Positions 43,590 through 53,575 of a stretch of 64,000 nt of DNA are shown here, one piece after another. Numbering within the stretch: the stretch's first letter is position 1; each line of letters opens with the position of its first letter. The notes below the pieces were generated by a model. That model was not told where the DNA came from and made no database searches. It saw only the letters and a list, made by a program, of their open reading frames with translations. Position numbers and translations under genes: made by a program. The stretch is from Chitinophagales bacterium (GTDB taxonomy: Bacteria > Bacteroidota > Bacteroidia > Chitinophagales > JADIYW01), in contig JAIBAX010000002.1 in the NCBI GenBank assembly GCA_019694955.1, forward strand, positions 62,001-126,000, in the 5' to 3' direction.

Positions 43590-44645
43590 CTATTCTGAGT
43601 TATAGCTATTGCTTTTTAGTTTCCATTGTTTCTCTTTTACCTGCGCTTTTACTACTTCTATCACCTGATTTGCAACACCCGTAATCATGCTGACTTTTAT
43701 TCCTTCGCCATCTTTAGCATATAAAATACTGTGCATAACGGCAGTAGTAATTTCTTCGATTCCTCGCTTGTTTTTTGATTTTTCTAAGTCATCCATCATA
43801 TTATCGACCACATTAAAAGTAATATCGCTGATGGCATGGTCTAATGTGTTGGCAATTATTTTTCCTACGCCGGGTATGAGTTTAATGTTTTCAACTTCTC
43901 GGTTTTCTTTAACCGCTCTTGTGATGAGATCCTTAACGTATTGATGTAATTCTGTTTGATGCTGTGTATACGTCAATGTAATGGCGTTAGAAACGCGTTC
44001 ACTCAACCATTCCGAAATAATCTCACTTTTCGGCAATAGCACTTCCCGGGTAACTTTTTCTACAATGGGGTTTCCCGTTTGCATTTCGTCCTGAACGCCA
44101 TCTAAAACTTTTACCACTACCCTATCAGAGATTTCTTCGACGAAAATGTCTGTGTACTTTGCTACCTGCTTAAAGATAAATGTTTTGGTGATATCGATTA
44201 CGCCAAGCCTTTGTAAGCGATAAAACAAGCCAAAGACCCTCAAGAGTCTAAACAATCTGAATGTTCCATTTAAAGGGATGCAACCCAATACATCATACCA
44301 ATGAATGAACGGGTAATAAAACCACCTAAAATATGTTTTTTTATATATTGCCCATAACCACCTCAACAGTAACTCGGCAACAAACACGGATACAAAAATC
44401 AGGTCTATTAAGTTCGTATTGGGGTGTATATCGTGCTGATACCAGTTGTAAAATCCCGGGATAATTTTCTTCCAAAGTCCGGAAAAGAAATGCCAACTCC
44501 ATGCCCAGTCAAAGATAATGCCTCCTAAATTTATCGCTACGAGTAGCAACATAAAGAGATCGACGGCAATAATACTGGAGTTTTTACTTCTTCGTATCTT
44601 CTCTAAGTCAATTTTAAAAATTCTGTATAATTTACTTTTTCCCAT
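43590..44645 (-). CDS. Voltage-sensor-domain membrane protein without pore
   Basis: A 351-aa protein with four predicted membrane segments in the first 150 residues: S1 (25-48), S2 (79-100), S3 (107-123) and S4 (128-147). S2 has F88-V-A-E91, the FxxE charge-transfer motif; S3 has Asp118; S4 has arginines at 130, 133, 136 (every third residue) and at 143, 146. No pore helix, no TxGYG or similar filter and no further membrane segments follow. About 200 soluble residues, mostly helical with a VMHSILYAKDGEGIKV segment, take their place. It is the third gene of the scpB-rluB operon (2-bp gap). It could be a proton channel or a sensor; function not known. Confidence 0.75.
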   Translation of the reverse strand: MGKSKLYRIFKIDLEKIRRSKNSSIIAVDLFMLLLVAINLGGIIFDWAWSWHFFSGLWKKIIPGFYNWYQHDIHPNTNLIDLIFVSVFVAELLLRWLWAIYKKTYFRWFYYPFIHWYDVLGCIPLNGTFRLFRLLRVFGLFYRLQRLGVIDITKTFIFKQVAKYTDIFVEEISDRVVVKVLDGVQDEMQTGNPIVEKVTREVLLPKSEIISEWLSERVSNAITLTYTQHQTELHQYVKDLITRAVKENREVENIKLIPGVGKIIANTLDHAISDITFNVVDNMMDDLEKSKNKRGIEEITTAVMHSILYAKDGEGIKVSMITGVANQVIEVVKAQVKEKQWKLKSNSYNSE

Positions 44646-44647
44646 GC

Positions 44648-45496
44648 TTACGGCTGAGGTTTCCCTTTCTTATTATTGGCATTTTTTCCGGTGAAATATT
44701 TTAAGAAAACGATTTCTTTTTCTGTGAGGTTTCTGTACTTTCCTCTTGGAAGATCCTTTTTTGTCAACCCTGCGTAAGTGATTCTATCTAACTTAACTAC
44801 CTGATAGCCTAGATGTTCAAATATTCTTCTTACGATTCTATTCTTTCCAATATGTATTTGTATGCCAATGGTTCTTTTGTCACCACCTGAATATTCGACG
44901 GCATCAACGTTGGCGACGCCATCTTCGAGGGTGACTCCGGCACGTATTTTTTCTAAATCGGGTAGGGAAAGGTTTTTATCTAATTGAGCCTCATAGAGTT
45001 TCGGGATGGCGTTGCTGGGATGCGCTAAATTTTGCGCTAAATCGCCATCGTTTGTCAAGACCAGCAGTCCTGTAGTATTTCTATCTAATCTCCCTACCGG
45101 ATACAATCGGGTTCTATCTGCTTCTTTGATATAGTCTAATACCGTTTTTCTGCCTTTTTCATCTGAAGTGGTGGTAATGCAATCTTTAGGTTTGTTGAAA
45201 AGGATATATATCTTTTTATCGGAGACCACCTTTTTGCCATTGTGTTTAATGAGGTCTTTTGCAAATACTTTGTGTCCCATTTCGGTGACGACCACACCAT
45301 TAACGGTAATTTCTCCATTTTGTATCAGTTCGTCTGCTTTTCTTCTGGAGCATATTCCTGCATTGGAAATATATTTATTCAAACGAATGCCTTCATCCGG
45401 TTTAGGCTCGAACTTTTTTATAATGCTGCCGGGTTTCTCACGTGAAACCGGTTTGAATCCCGAGCTACTCGGTTTGTTGAATGTTTTCTTTTTCAC
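44648..45496 (-). CDS. Ribosomal large-subunit pseudouridine synthase (RluB type)
   Basis: A 282-aa RsuA/RluB/RluE-family enzyme. The N-terminus is a basic, Pro/Ser-rich extension (residues 1-35), then an S4 RNA-binding domain (RLNKYISNAGICSRRKADELI) and the catalytic domain with Asp138 in VGRLDRNTTGLL. It isomerises uridine in rRNA; RluB itself modifies 23S rRNA position 2605 in E. coli, but the assignment among paralogs is by overall resemblance. Start codon is GTG 45496, overlapping the scpB end by 32 bp. Confidence 0.9.
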   Translation of the reverse strand: MKKKTFNKPSSSGFKPVSREKPGSIIKKFEPKPDEGIRLNKYISNAGICSRRKADELIQNGEITVNGVVVTEMGHKVFAKDLIKHNGKKVVSDKKIYILFNKPKDCITTTSDEKGRKTVLDYIKEADRTRLYPVGRLDRNTTGLLVLTNDGDLAQNLAHPSNAIPKLYEAQLDKNLSLPDLEKIRAGVTLEDGVANVDAVEYSGGDKRTIGIQIHIGKNRIVRRIFEHLGYQVVKLDRITYAGLTKKDLPRGKYRNLTEKEIVFLKYFTGKNANNKKGKPQP

Positions 45497-46049
45497 CTAT
45501 TTGATTTTCAATTTCTTCAAACTCTTTTAATTTCGGGAGCTCTGTTATGTCGTTTATTCCGAAATAATCCATAAAGTATGCTGATGTTCCATAAAGTAGT
45601 GGTTTTCCGACTTCTTCACTTCTTCCTACGATTTCTACGAGTTCTTTTTCCATGAGTTTCTGGATAGTATAATCTGAATTTACGCCACGGATATGTTCCA
45701 CTTCGCCTTTTGAAACGGGTTGTTTATAGGCAATGATTGCCAATGTTTCCATTGCTGCAGTTGTGAGGCGCTTGTTTGCTTTGCGCTCTTGAAATTCCGC
45801 TACTATAAGGTGTAGGTCTGGTTTTGTCAGGAACTGATACCCGCCTCCTGTTTGGATGATTTCAAAGGGGTAATCTTGCGCCTGATACTTCTGGACGAGT
45901 TCATTGAGTATTATTTCTATGGTTTCTAATGTGAATGCCAAAGGATATAATTTCTCAAAAAAAACATACAAATCGTTGGCAGTTAGCGGTTGTGTGGAAG
46001 TAAAAACAAGTGCTTCCATTTGTAACCTTAGTGATTGTACTGTCATCAT
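45465..46049 (-). CDS. scpB: Segregation and condensation protein B
   Basis: A 194-aa kleisin-associated winged-helix protein that works with ScpA and SMC in chromosome condensation. Tandem winged helices are visible: residues about 5-75 (LEALVFTSTQPLTANDLYVFF) and about 80-165 (RLTTAAMETLAIIAYKQPVSKGEVEHIRGVNSDYTIQKLMEKELVEIVGR). scpA is not beside it. Two ATGs in tandem start it (46049 and 46046). A perfect TATTTTTG -7 box lies 4 nt before the first. Confidence 0.95.
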   Translation of the reverse strand: MMTVQSLRLQMEALVFTSTQPLTANDLYVFFEKLYPLAFTLETIEIILNELVQKYQAQDYPFEIIQTGGGYQFLTKPDLHLIVAEFQERKANKRLTTAAMETLAIIAYKQPVSKGEVEHIRGVNSDYTIQKLMEKELVEIVGRSEEVGKPLLYGTSAYFMDYFGINDITELPKLKEFEEIENQIGEKENIQQTE

Positions 46050-46053
46050 ATTT

Positions 46054-46061
46054 CAAAAATA
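46054..46061 (-). promoter_or_regulatory. scpB -7 box (TATTTTTG)
   Basis: CAAAAATA on the + strand is a perfect TAnnTTTG on the - strand with a 4-nt gap to the first ATG. No clear -33 TTG at 17-23 bp. Confidence 0.6.
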
Positions 46062-46149
46062 CCTATTTTAAAGGAAAAAGAATGCCCATAATAAAAAAAT
46101 GGTTCGTGAATAACACGAACCAACTATATTTATTTGGTTACGGTAATGT

Positions 46150-47031
46150 TTATCCCGCTGATAAGGCGGCGGCTCCACTTACTATCTCGGTTAATTCGGT
46201 AGTAATTGCCGCCTGACGAGCGCGGTTATAGGAGAGTTTCAGCTCTCTTAGCAATTCATTTGCATTCTCAGAGGCTTTATCCATTGCCGTCATTCGTGCG
46301 CCATGTTCAGAAGCATTTGAATCCAACAAATACCTAAAAAATTGTGTTTTCAATATTTTTGGCACCAACTCTTCCAATAATTGTTCTTTACCCGGCTCGA
46401 AAGCATAATCTGCATTTGTTTTAGAGGTAGACACTTCAAATTGAATGGGTAGGAATTGTTCCTTCGTAGCAATTTGAACAGCAGCATTTCTAAATTGACC
46501 GTAAACAACGTCCACTTGGTCATAATCTCCGGAATTAAATGCATCCATGATATATTGAGCTGCTTTGGCGGTTTCTTCGAAATTCAACTTAGCAAATAAT
46601 CCCAAAAACTCCGTATTGATATACATTTTTGTAGATTTGAAGGCGTCGTTCCCTTTTTTGCCGATACAAAGCAAATCCACACTTTTCTTTTCTACAAATT
46701 CTTTATAATCGTTTGCCAATAAGGTTTTAACCGCTTTAATATTATTGGCATTAAAGCCACCACACAATCCTTTATCAGAAGTAATTAATACGATCAAGAT
46801 TCTTTTTACAGGTCTCTGTTGAGCATAAGATATAGAAACATCTCCTTGTAAACTTCCTGCAATATTGCTAAGAACGGAAGACAATTGTGTTGAATATGGT
46901 CTAATTTGAATGATACGGTCTGTTGCTCTTTTGAATTTTGCAGCAGAAACCATCTTCATGGCTTTAGTAATCTGTATGGTTGAATTTACAGATGCTATCC
47001 TTCCTCTTACTTCTTTTAAATTAGCCGGCAT
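46150..47031 (-). CDS. atpG: ATP synthase gamma subunit
   Basis: Central-stalk subunit of F1. At 293 aa it starts PANLKEVRGRIASVNSTIQITKAMKMVSAAKFKRA, typical of gamma, and ends with the conserved RQAAITTELTEIVSGAAAL helix. Last gene of the atpB-E-F-H-A-G cluster; the beta and epsilon genes (atpD, atpC) are not here and must be encoded elsewhere, as is common in Bacteroidota. Confidence 0.96.
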   Translation of the reverse strand: MPANLKEVRGRIASVNSTIQITKAMKMVSAAKFKRATDRIIQIRPYSTQLSSVLSNIAGSLQGDVSISYAQQRPVKRILIVLITSDKGLCGGFNANNIKAVKTLLANDYKEFVEKKSVDLLCIGKKGNDAFKSTKMYINTEFLGLFAKLNFEETAKAAQYIMDAFNSGDYDQVDVVYGQFRNAAVQIATKEQFLPIQFEVSTSKTNADYAFEPGKEQLLEELVPKILKTQFFRYLLDSNASEHGARMTAMDKASENANELLRELKLSYNRARQAAITTELTEIVSGAAALSAG

Positions 47032-47050
47032 TCTATTCGCTTGTTTTCAA

Positions 47051-48628
47051 TTATTTGTAATTTGGTTCTAGTTCTGCTGCCAATGCTTCTATTTTATTGG
47101 TAAGGTCATCGTTAAAATTGCCTTTCTTCAATTCAGCCAATACATCCGGTAGTTTTACGGACATCTGATTAGAGAAGTCTTCTTCAAATTCTTTGATTCT
47201 ATTTACCGGAATATTTCTCAATTTCCCTTTAGTTCCTAAGTAGATTATTGCTACTTGCTTTTCTACGGTTACAGGAGAGTATTGTGCTTGCTTTAAGATT
47301 TCCACATTTCTCTTTCCTTTCTCTAATACCGCCATCGTTGCAGGGTCAAGATCGGAACCAAATTTTGCGAATGCCTCTAGTTCTCTATATTGTGCCTGGT
47401 CTAATTTCAAAGTACCAGCCACTTTTTTCATTGATTTTATTTGTGCATTACCTCCAACGCGCGATACGGATATACCTACGTTGATGGCAGGACGCACACC
47501 TGCATTGAACAAGTTAGACTCTAAGAATATCTGACCGTCGGTAATAGAAATTACGTTGGTTGGAATATATGCAGAAACGTCTCCCGCTTGTGTTTCGATG
47601 ATTGGCAACGCTGTTAAGGATCCACCTCCTTTTACCATTCCCTTAAGGGAATCCGGTAAATCGTTCATATTAGAAGCGATGGTATCATCATTGATTACCT
47701 TTGCGGCACGCTCTAACAAACGTGAGTGTAGATAGAAAACGTCTCCTGGGTAAGCCTCACGTCCCGGAGGGCGGCGAAGCAATAATGAAACTTCACGATA
47801 AGCTACTGCTTGTTTGGATAAGTCATCATAGATGATAAGTGCAGGGCGACCTGTATCACGGAAGAACTCTCCGATGGCGGCCCCTGCGAAAGGAGCAAAG
47901 AAAATGTTTGGCGCCGGGTCAGAGGCATTTGCAGCAACAATAACGGTATATGGCATTGCTCCTGCTTCTTCTAAAGTTTTAGCGATACCGGCAACGGTAG
48001 AAGCCTTTTGACCGCAAGCGACATATATACAAAATACTGTTTCGCCTCTATCGTAAAATTCTTTTTGATTGATGATGGTGTCTATTGCAATAGCCGTTTT
48101 TCCAGTTTGACGGTCGCCAATGATTAACTCCCTTTGACCACGACCGATAGGAATCATGGCGTCAATAGCTTTAATCCCTGTTTGTAAAGGTTCATTAACA
48201 GGCTGTCTATAAATAACCCCTGGTGCCTTTCTTTCCAATGGCATTGAATATGTTTGACCAGTTATCGGTCCTTTTCCATCAATTGGTTCGCCAAGCGAGT
48301 TTACTACGCGTCCCAACATTCCTTCTCCTACGTTGATGGATGCAATTTTTCCAGTTCTTTTAACAGAATCTCCTTCTTTAATCTCATCTGAAGAACCCAT
48401 CAATACAACCCCAACATTGTCTTCTTCAAGGTTCAATGCTATGGCTCTGATGCCATTTTGGAACTCTACTAATTCTCCGGCTTTTACCTTAGAAAGGCCA
48501 TACACCCTTGCAATACCATCACCTACTTGAAGTACAGTACCTACTTCTTCTAACTCTGCTTGAGAATTAAAGTTTGACAACTGACTTCTTAATATGGATG
48601 AAATTTCATCTGGTCTTACTTCTACCAT
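47051..48628 (-). CDS. atpA: ATP synthase alpha subunit
   Basis: A 525-aa non-catalytic nucleotide-binding subunit of F1. The P-loop is GDRQTGKT (171-178), with [16 protein letters not shown] following and the signature [14 protein letters not shown] near residue 380. Encoded 16 bp after atpH on the - strand. Confidence 0.97.
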   Translation of the reverse strand: MVEVRPDEISSILRSQLSNFNSQAELEEVGTVLQVGDGIARVYGLSKVKAGELVEFQNGIRAIALNLEEDNVGVVLMGSSDEIKEGDSVKRTGKIASINVGEGMLGRVVNSLGEPIDGKGPITGQTYSMPLERKAPGVIYRQPVNEPLQTGIKAIDAMIPIGRGQRELIIGDRQTGKTAIAIDTIINQKEFYDRGETVFCIYVACGQKASTVAGIAKTLEEAGAMPYTVIVAANASDPAPNIFFAPFAGAAIGEFFRDTGRPALIIYDDLSKQAVAYREVSLLLRRPPGREAYPGDVFYLHSRLLERAAKVINDDTIASNMNDLPDSLKGMVKGGGSLTALPIIETQAGDVSAYIPTNVISITDGQIFLESNLFNAGVRPAINVGISVSRVGGNAQIKSMKKVAGTLKLDQAQYRELEAFAKFGSDLDPATMAVLEKGKRNVEILKQAQYSPVTVEKQVAIIYLGTKGKLRNIPVNRIKEFEEDFSNQMSVKLPDVLAELKKGNFNDDLTNKIEALAAELEPNYK

Positions 48629-48644
48629 TTTATTTCGATTTATC

Positions 48645-49187
48645 TTAATTTAAAATAAGTTCTCTTTTTAATTTTTGTAGTTTGTATGCTACACTATCAT
48701 CATAAACACGATCGCCGAGCTTGACAATAAATCCACCCAAGATGCGTGCATCGACATCTACTTTAACTTTCACATTCTTGAGATGAAGGCTTTCTTTTAC
48801 CTCTGAAGCAATTTTCACCAAAGATTCTTGCTCGAGTGCTACGGCAGTGGTGATCGTTATTTCGCTCACCTCATTTAACTCACTCACTTGTGTTTTGAAA
48901 GAATCGAGGATTTCTGCAAGATGTGCTTCTCTCTTCTTTTCTATGACCAAATGAAGAAAATCTTTTGTGTCTGCAGATATTTTATCAGAAAATAAGGCAT
49001 CAAAAATGGATAATTTCTTTTCTGTTTTAACAATAGGATTCTTCGTTAACGCTTTAAATTCTCTTGAAGCCGACAAAGCTGATTCTATTGTTTCAACGTC
49101 GCTAGAAATTACTGACAATGTATTGTTAGTAATTCCCTTTTCTAAGAGTGACTTGGCGTATCTTGTTGCTAACCTATATGCTGACAT
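48645..49187 (-). CDS. atpH: ATP synthase delta subunit
   Basis: A 180-aa peripheral-stalk subunit joining F1 to the b dimer. [14 protein letters not shown] at the N-terminus and the C-terminal [25 protein letters not shown] match OSCP/delta. It starts 2 bp after atpF. Confidence 0.95.
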   Translation of the reverse strand: MSAYRLATRYAKSLLEKGITNNTLSVISSDVETIESALSASREFKALTKNPIVKTEKKLSIFDALFSDKISADTKDFLHLVIEKKREAHLAEILDSFKTQVSELNEVSEITITTAVALEQESLVKIASEVKESLHLKNVKVKVDVDARILGGFIVKLGDRVYDDSVAYKLQKLKRELILN

Positions 49188-49189
49188 AC

Positions 49190-49708
49190 TTAGTTAAGTT
49201 TAAATTTATCCACCAATGAATTCACCAAGTTTTGATGATCCTTTGTAGAATCGAGTTCCTTCTCTAGTACCTTTTCAGCAATTTCCAAAGCCATTTTCGA
49301 TACTTCTTGACTCAACTTGCTTCTTACATCTGCAATTGCTGTAACTTTTTGTTTCTCAATTTCGCCGATTGCTTCATCCTTCATTTTTGCGGCCTTCGCT
49401 TGTGCTTCGGCGATGATAGCTTCTTTTGCTTCCTTTGCGTCTTTCAACATGGCTGCTCTTTCTTCTCTTGCCTGCTTTAACAAGTTCTCATTGTCATTTT
49501 GTAACAATTTAATCTCATCTTTTGCCTTTTCGGCTGCGGATAAAGCGTCTGCAATTGAGTCACTTCTTTTCTTTATCGCTTCACCTATTGGCTTAAAGGC
49601 AAATTTGCTGGCTAATGTCCAGAAAAGAACGAATATTAAAGTTGTCCAGAACACCAGACCTAAATCGGGTGCAATCAACGACATTGGATCGAATAAATAT
49701 AAATTCAT
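49190..49708 (-). CDS. atpF: ATP synthase b subunit
   Basis: A 172-aa stator subunit. A single N-terminal membrane helix (LGLVFWTTLIFVLFWTLASKFAF, about 16-38) and a long charged coiled coil (KKRSDSIADALSAAEKAKDEIK onward) form the stalk. One copy is present; no b-prime gene is seen. Confidence 0.96.
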   Translation of the reverse strand: MNLYLFDPMSLIAPDLGLVFWTTLIFVLFWTLASKFAFKPIGEAIKKRSDSIADALSAAEKAKDEIKLLQNDNENLLKQAREERAAMLKDAKEAKEAIIAEAQAKAAKMKDEAIGEIEKQKVTAIADVRSKLSQEVSKMALEIAEKVLEKELDSTKDHQNLVNSLVDKFKLN

Positions 49709-49773
49709 AACTTGATTAAGTTTAATAAACTGATATGGGGAGTGTTCGACTCCCCTTTAATAATTCAGTTATA

Positions 49774-51160
<1,387 letters not shown>

Positions 51161-51197
51161 AAAAAAAATTGCACCGGACTTTTAAAATCCGGTGCAA
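51161..51197 (-). terminator. Terminator of the SusCD locus
   Basis: TTGCACCGGA (51169-51178) pairs with TCCGGTGCAA (51188-51197); the run of A at 51161-51168 becomes a U-tract on the - strand. It follows the SusD-linked lipoprotein gene and overlaps the atpB promoter. Confidence 0.85.
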
Positions 51198-51202
51198 ATT
51201 TA
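51195..51202 (-). promoter_or_regulatory. atpB -7 box (TAAATTTG) inside the upstream terminator
   Basis: CAAATTTA on the + strand. It shares 51195-51197 with the right arm of the SusCD terminator. CAA at 51227-51229 would give a -33 at 24 bp, slightly long. Confidence 0.55.
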
Positions 51203-51254
51203 CGAAATAGTCTCTGATTTTTAAAACAATCTAAAGACGTAATGTTTTTTTAAA

Positions 51255-51965
51255 CTATTGCTTAGTGCCACATCTAGACAAAGCTAATGCGTCTTCTAAA
51301 CGATAACCATCAGCGCAAATTGTTAATGTTGCATCGTCATAGGATTCATTAGAGAATTCCCAAGTTCCGAAGTTTCCAGCAGCAGTTTGCGTTCCATCAG
51401 TATCAGTTATATCTAAACCGCCAGACTGACTGTGATACATAATTGATACTAGATTCTTCCATGCCAAATTAGTAGAGAAAATTGGATTATCCAACAAATA
51501 AACGCCTGGAACCACTTGCGTTACTGTAGATACGGCTACGCCATTTCTATAATACTCTCCACTAATATCTGTTTCATAAGGATCAGATGGTGGGTCTAGT
51601 ACTAAGAAAGTGGAACTTGCAGAGCCCGCATATCCTCCTTTATTAACAGCAACCAATTTCAATGAAACGGTTCCAGGAATTAAGGTGTCGCCTGCCCATT
51701 CCGGATCAGTAAACCAAATTGTGTCAACAGTTACACCATCTACATCGAAACCGAAAACAGTATCAACAGCATAGCCAACAACTCCATCTATACGCTCAAT
51801 TTGAGCATCAAAAGCACCGCCAACGGCTCCTAGATATTGGTCTTCCATAAGGTTGACAATTAAAGGAACGCTCACTTGACGTACAGTACTTGCAGTAGGG
51901 TCTTCTTTCTTACATCCAGAAAAAAGAGCTACCATTGCTAGAACAACAAATGTTATTTTCTTCAT
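51255..51965 (-). CDS. SusCD-associated hypothetical lipoprotein
   Basis: A 236-aa lipoprotein (MKKITFVVLAMVALFSGC, Cys18). The mature part is all beta-like, with a bacterial-Ig-like first half (SLKLVAVNKGGYAGSASSTFLVLDPP) and a second half containing DISGEYYRNGVAV and a C-terminal Cys pair (TICADGYRLEDALALSRCG). It follows the SusD-type gene by 19 bp and so probably acts as the accessory surface binding protein of this uptake locus. Not recognised as a named family. Confidence 0.75.
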   Translation of the reverse strand: MKKITFVVLAMVALFSGCKKEDPTASTVRQVSVPLIVNLMEDQYLGAVGGAFDAQIERIDGVVGYAVDTVFGFDVDGVTVDTIWFTDPEWAGDTLIPGTVSLKLVAVNKGGYAGSASSTFLVLDPPSDPYETDISGEYYRNGVAVSTVTQVVPGVYLLDNPIFSTNLAWKNLVSIMYHSQSGGLDITDTDGTQTAAGNFGTWEFSNESYDDATLTICADGYRLEDALALSRCGTKQ

Positions 51966-51984
51966 ATCTTTTATTTTTCAATTA

Positions 51985-53556
51985 TTAATTATCCCAGAAC
52001 ACTTTGTTTGTAATTTCGCCTTGAGCAGGAGCATTTGAATTTAAACTTACCTCTGTTTGCGCATACAACAATAAAGATGGATGAATATTCGCTCCAAGAG
52101 GGCTATTAATGGGAACTTTAAATAATCCACCCGCGCCTCTGAAAATCGTTTGACCTGGTTTGTCGAATCTTCTACACTCAATCCAACCCTCTGTTGGTTG
52201 ACGACCGTTCAACGCTACCCATTTTTCCAAGGCAATTGAACGAATCTTTGATGCTTCGTCAGTAATGTCATAAGGATATTCTCCAAGATAAGCAGCAGCA
52301 TCTCCTGCCGCAAAGCCATTTTCAATAAAACTGGCCGTTACTGCATCATTAAAGAATGATTCATCATCACCTGAGGCCCAACCTCTTGCAAAAGCTTCTG
52401 CAATTAAGAATTGACTCTCACTCCAATTAGATAAAACCACTGGTGCAGATGCTCTGTATAAATCTAAGCTAATAGTAGAAAGCTCTGTTTTACTTACTGG
52501 AGTTCCTGGTTGGTTTGCATAACCTGGATCTAAGCCTACATGACTGCCTGCATCAGGACCTGTTGTAGCCGGAGCATACAATGCATCGATTCTTGGATCT
52601 ACTCTGCTCAACAAAAAGTTAATGCTTGTTGAATTTCCAACATAGAAGTTCTTCAAACCTGACTCTAAGCTTGCAAACAATGGATTTACGTTAATAGTAG
52701 AAGCAGCCGTTCCACTATATCCGTTGATTTGAGCTTCCCATAGTCCAAAATCATCATACTCAGCGAATAATGCAGCAGTGCTGTCTGCCATTGCGGCAGC
52801 ATTAGCTGTTTCAGACTGGCGTAAGAAGACTTTCAATTTCAGTGTATTTGCCCATGAAATCCACAGGTATTGTTGATTGTTTAAATAATCTTTTGTGCCA
52901 CCCAATGCTGAGATATCATGTCCATCTGCATCAAAACCATAGATATCACCGAACAATTGACCATAGATTAAATCTTGTGTAAATGGCCACTCGTCTGTTT
53001 CTTTGGCACTCCATAAATCTTGAATACCAGAATTTAATAATGCAGGTAATGCTGCATAAATATCTTCTTGTGTGTCAAACTTTGGATTTTGAATACCACC
53101 ATCTTCCAAAGCACCTTTGAATGCTTCAGAGAATGGAACATCACCGTGTAAGTCCACTAACAATTGGAACATATACGCCTGAAGAATTTTTGCCATTCCT
53201 CTATAGACAGGCTTTTCAGATTTGGCTAAAGTTGCCAAGTCTTGACCAGCACCACTGTACAAAGCCGCCCAAGGACGATCCATGTTTAACCCAGTCAACT
53301 CATAACGATCGAATGCCGTTTGTGAAGTACCGGGGCCACCTACCCAATATTGAGCCCAAATATTGGTAATATTATTGTACCTGTCTCCTAAGCCATTTCC
53401 AATAAACAATTCAGCTGAAGGTAATAATAAACGCTCATCTGCCGTGCTTGGATTGTTAGGATCGGTATTTACATCTAAGTATTTTTGGCAAGAACTGAAA
53501 GTCATTGCACTTCCAAGACCTATTAAAACCAAATACCTTTTAAATATTTTTTTCAT
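51985..53556 (-). CDS. SusD/RagB family surface lipoprotein
   Basis: A 523-aa outer-leaflet lipoprotein (MKKIFKRYLVLIGLGSAMTFSSC, Cys23) that caps a SusC channel and binds its substrate. CQKYLDVNTDPNNPSTADERLLLPSAEL at the start is typical of the SusD-like 2 group, as is the C-terminal FKVPINSPLGANIHPSLLLYAQTEV. Encoded 19 bp after the SusC gene. No sugar-cleaving enzymes lie in the locus, so a peptide, nucleoside or other non-glycan ligand is as likely as a glycan. Confidence 0.93.
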   Translation of the reverse strand: MKKIFKRYLVLIGLGSAMTFSSCQKYLDVNTDPNNPSTADERLLLPSAELFIGNGLGDRYNNITNIWAQYWVGGPGTSQTAFDRYELTGLNMDRPWAALYSGAGQDLATLAKSEKPVYRGMAKILQAYMFQLLVDLHGDVPFSEAFKGALEDGGIQNPKFDTQEDIYAALPALLNSGIQDLWSAKETDEWPFTQDLIYGQLFGDIYGFDADGHDISALGGTKDYLNNQQYLWISWANTLKLKVFLRQSETANAAAMADSTAALFAEYDDFGLWEAQINGYSGTAASTINVNPLFASLESGLKNFYVGNSTSINFLLSRVDPRIDALYAPATTGPDAGSHVGLDPGYANQPGTPVSKTELSTISLDLYRASAPVVLSNWSESQFLIAEAFARGWASGDDESFFNDAVTASFIENGFAAGDAAAYLGEYPYDITDEASKIRSIALEKWVALNGRQPTEGWIECRRFDKPGQTIFRGAGGLFKVPINSPLGANIHPSLLLYAQTEVSLNSNAPAQGEITNKVFWDN

Positions 53557-53575
53557 ATCCTTTTACATTAAATTT

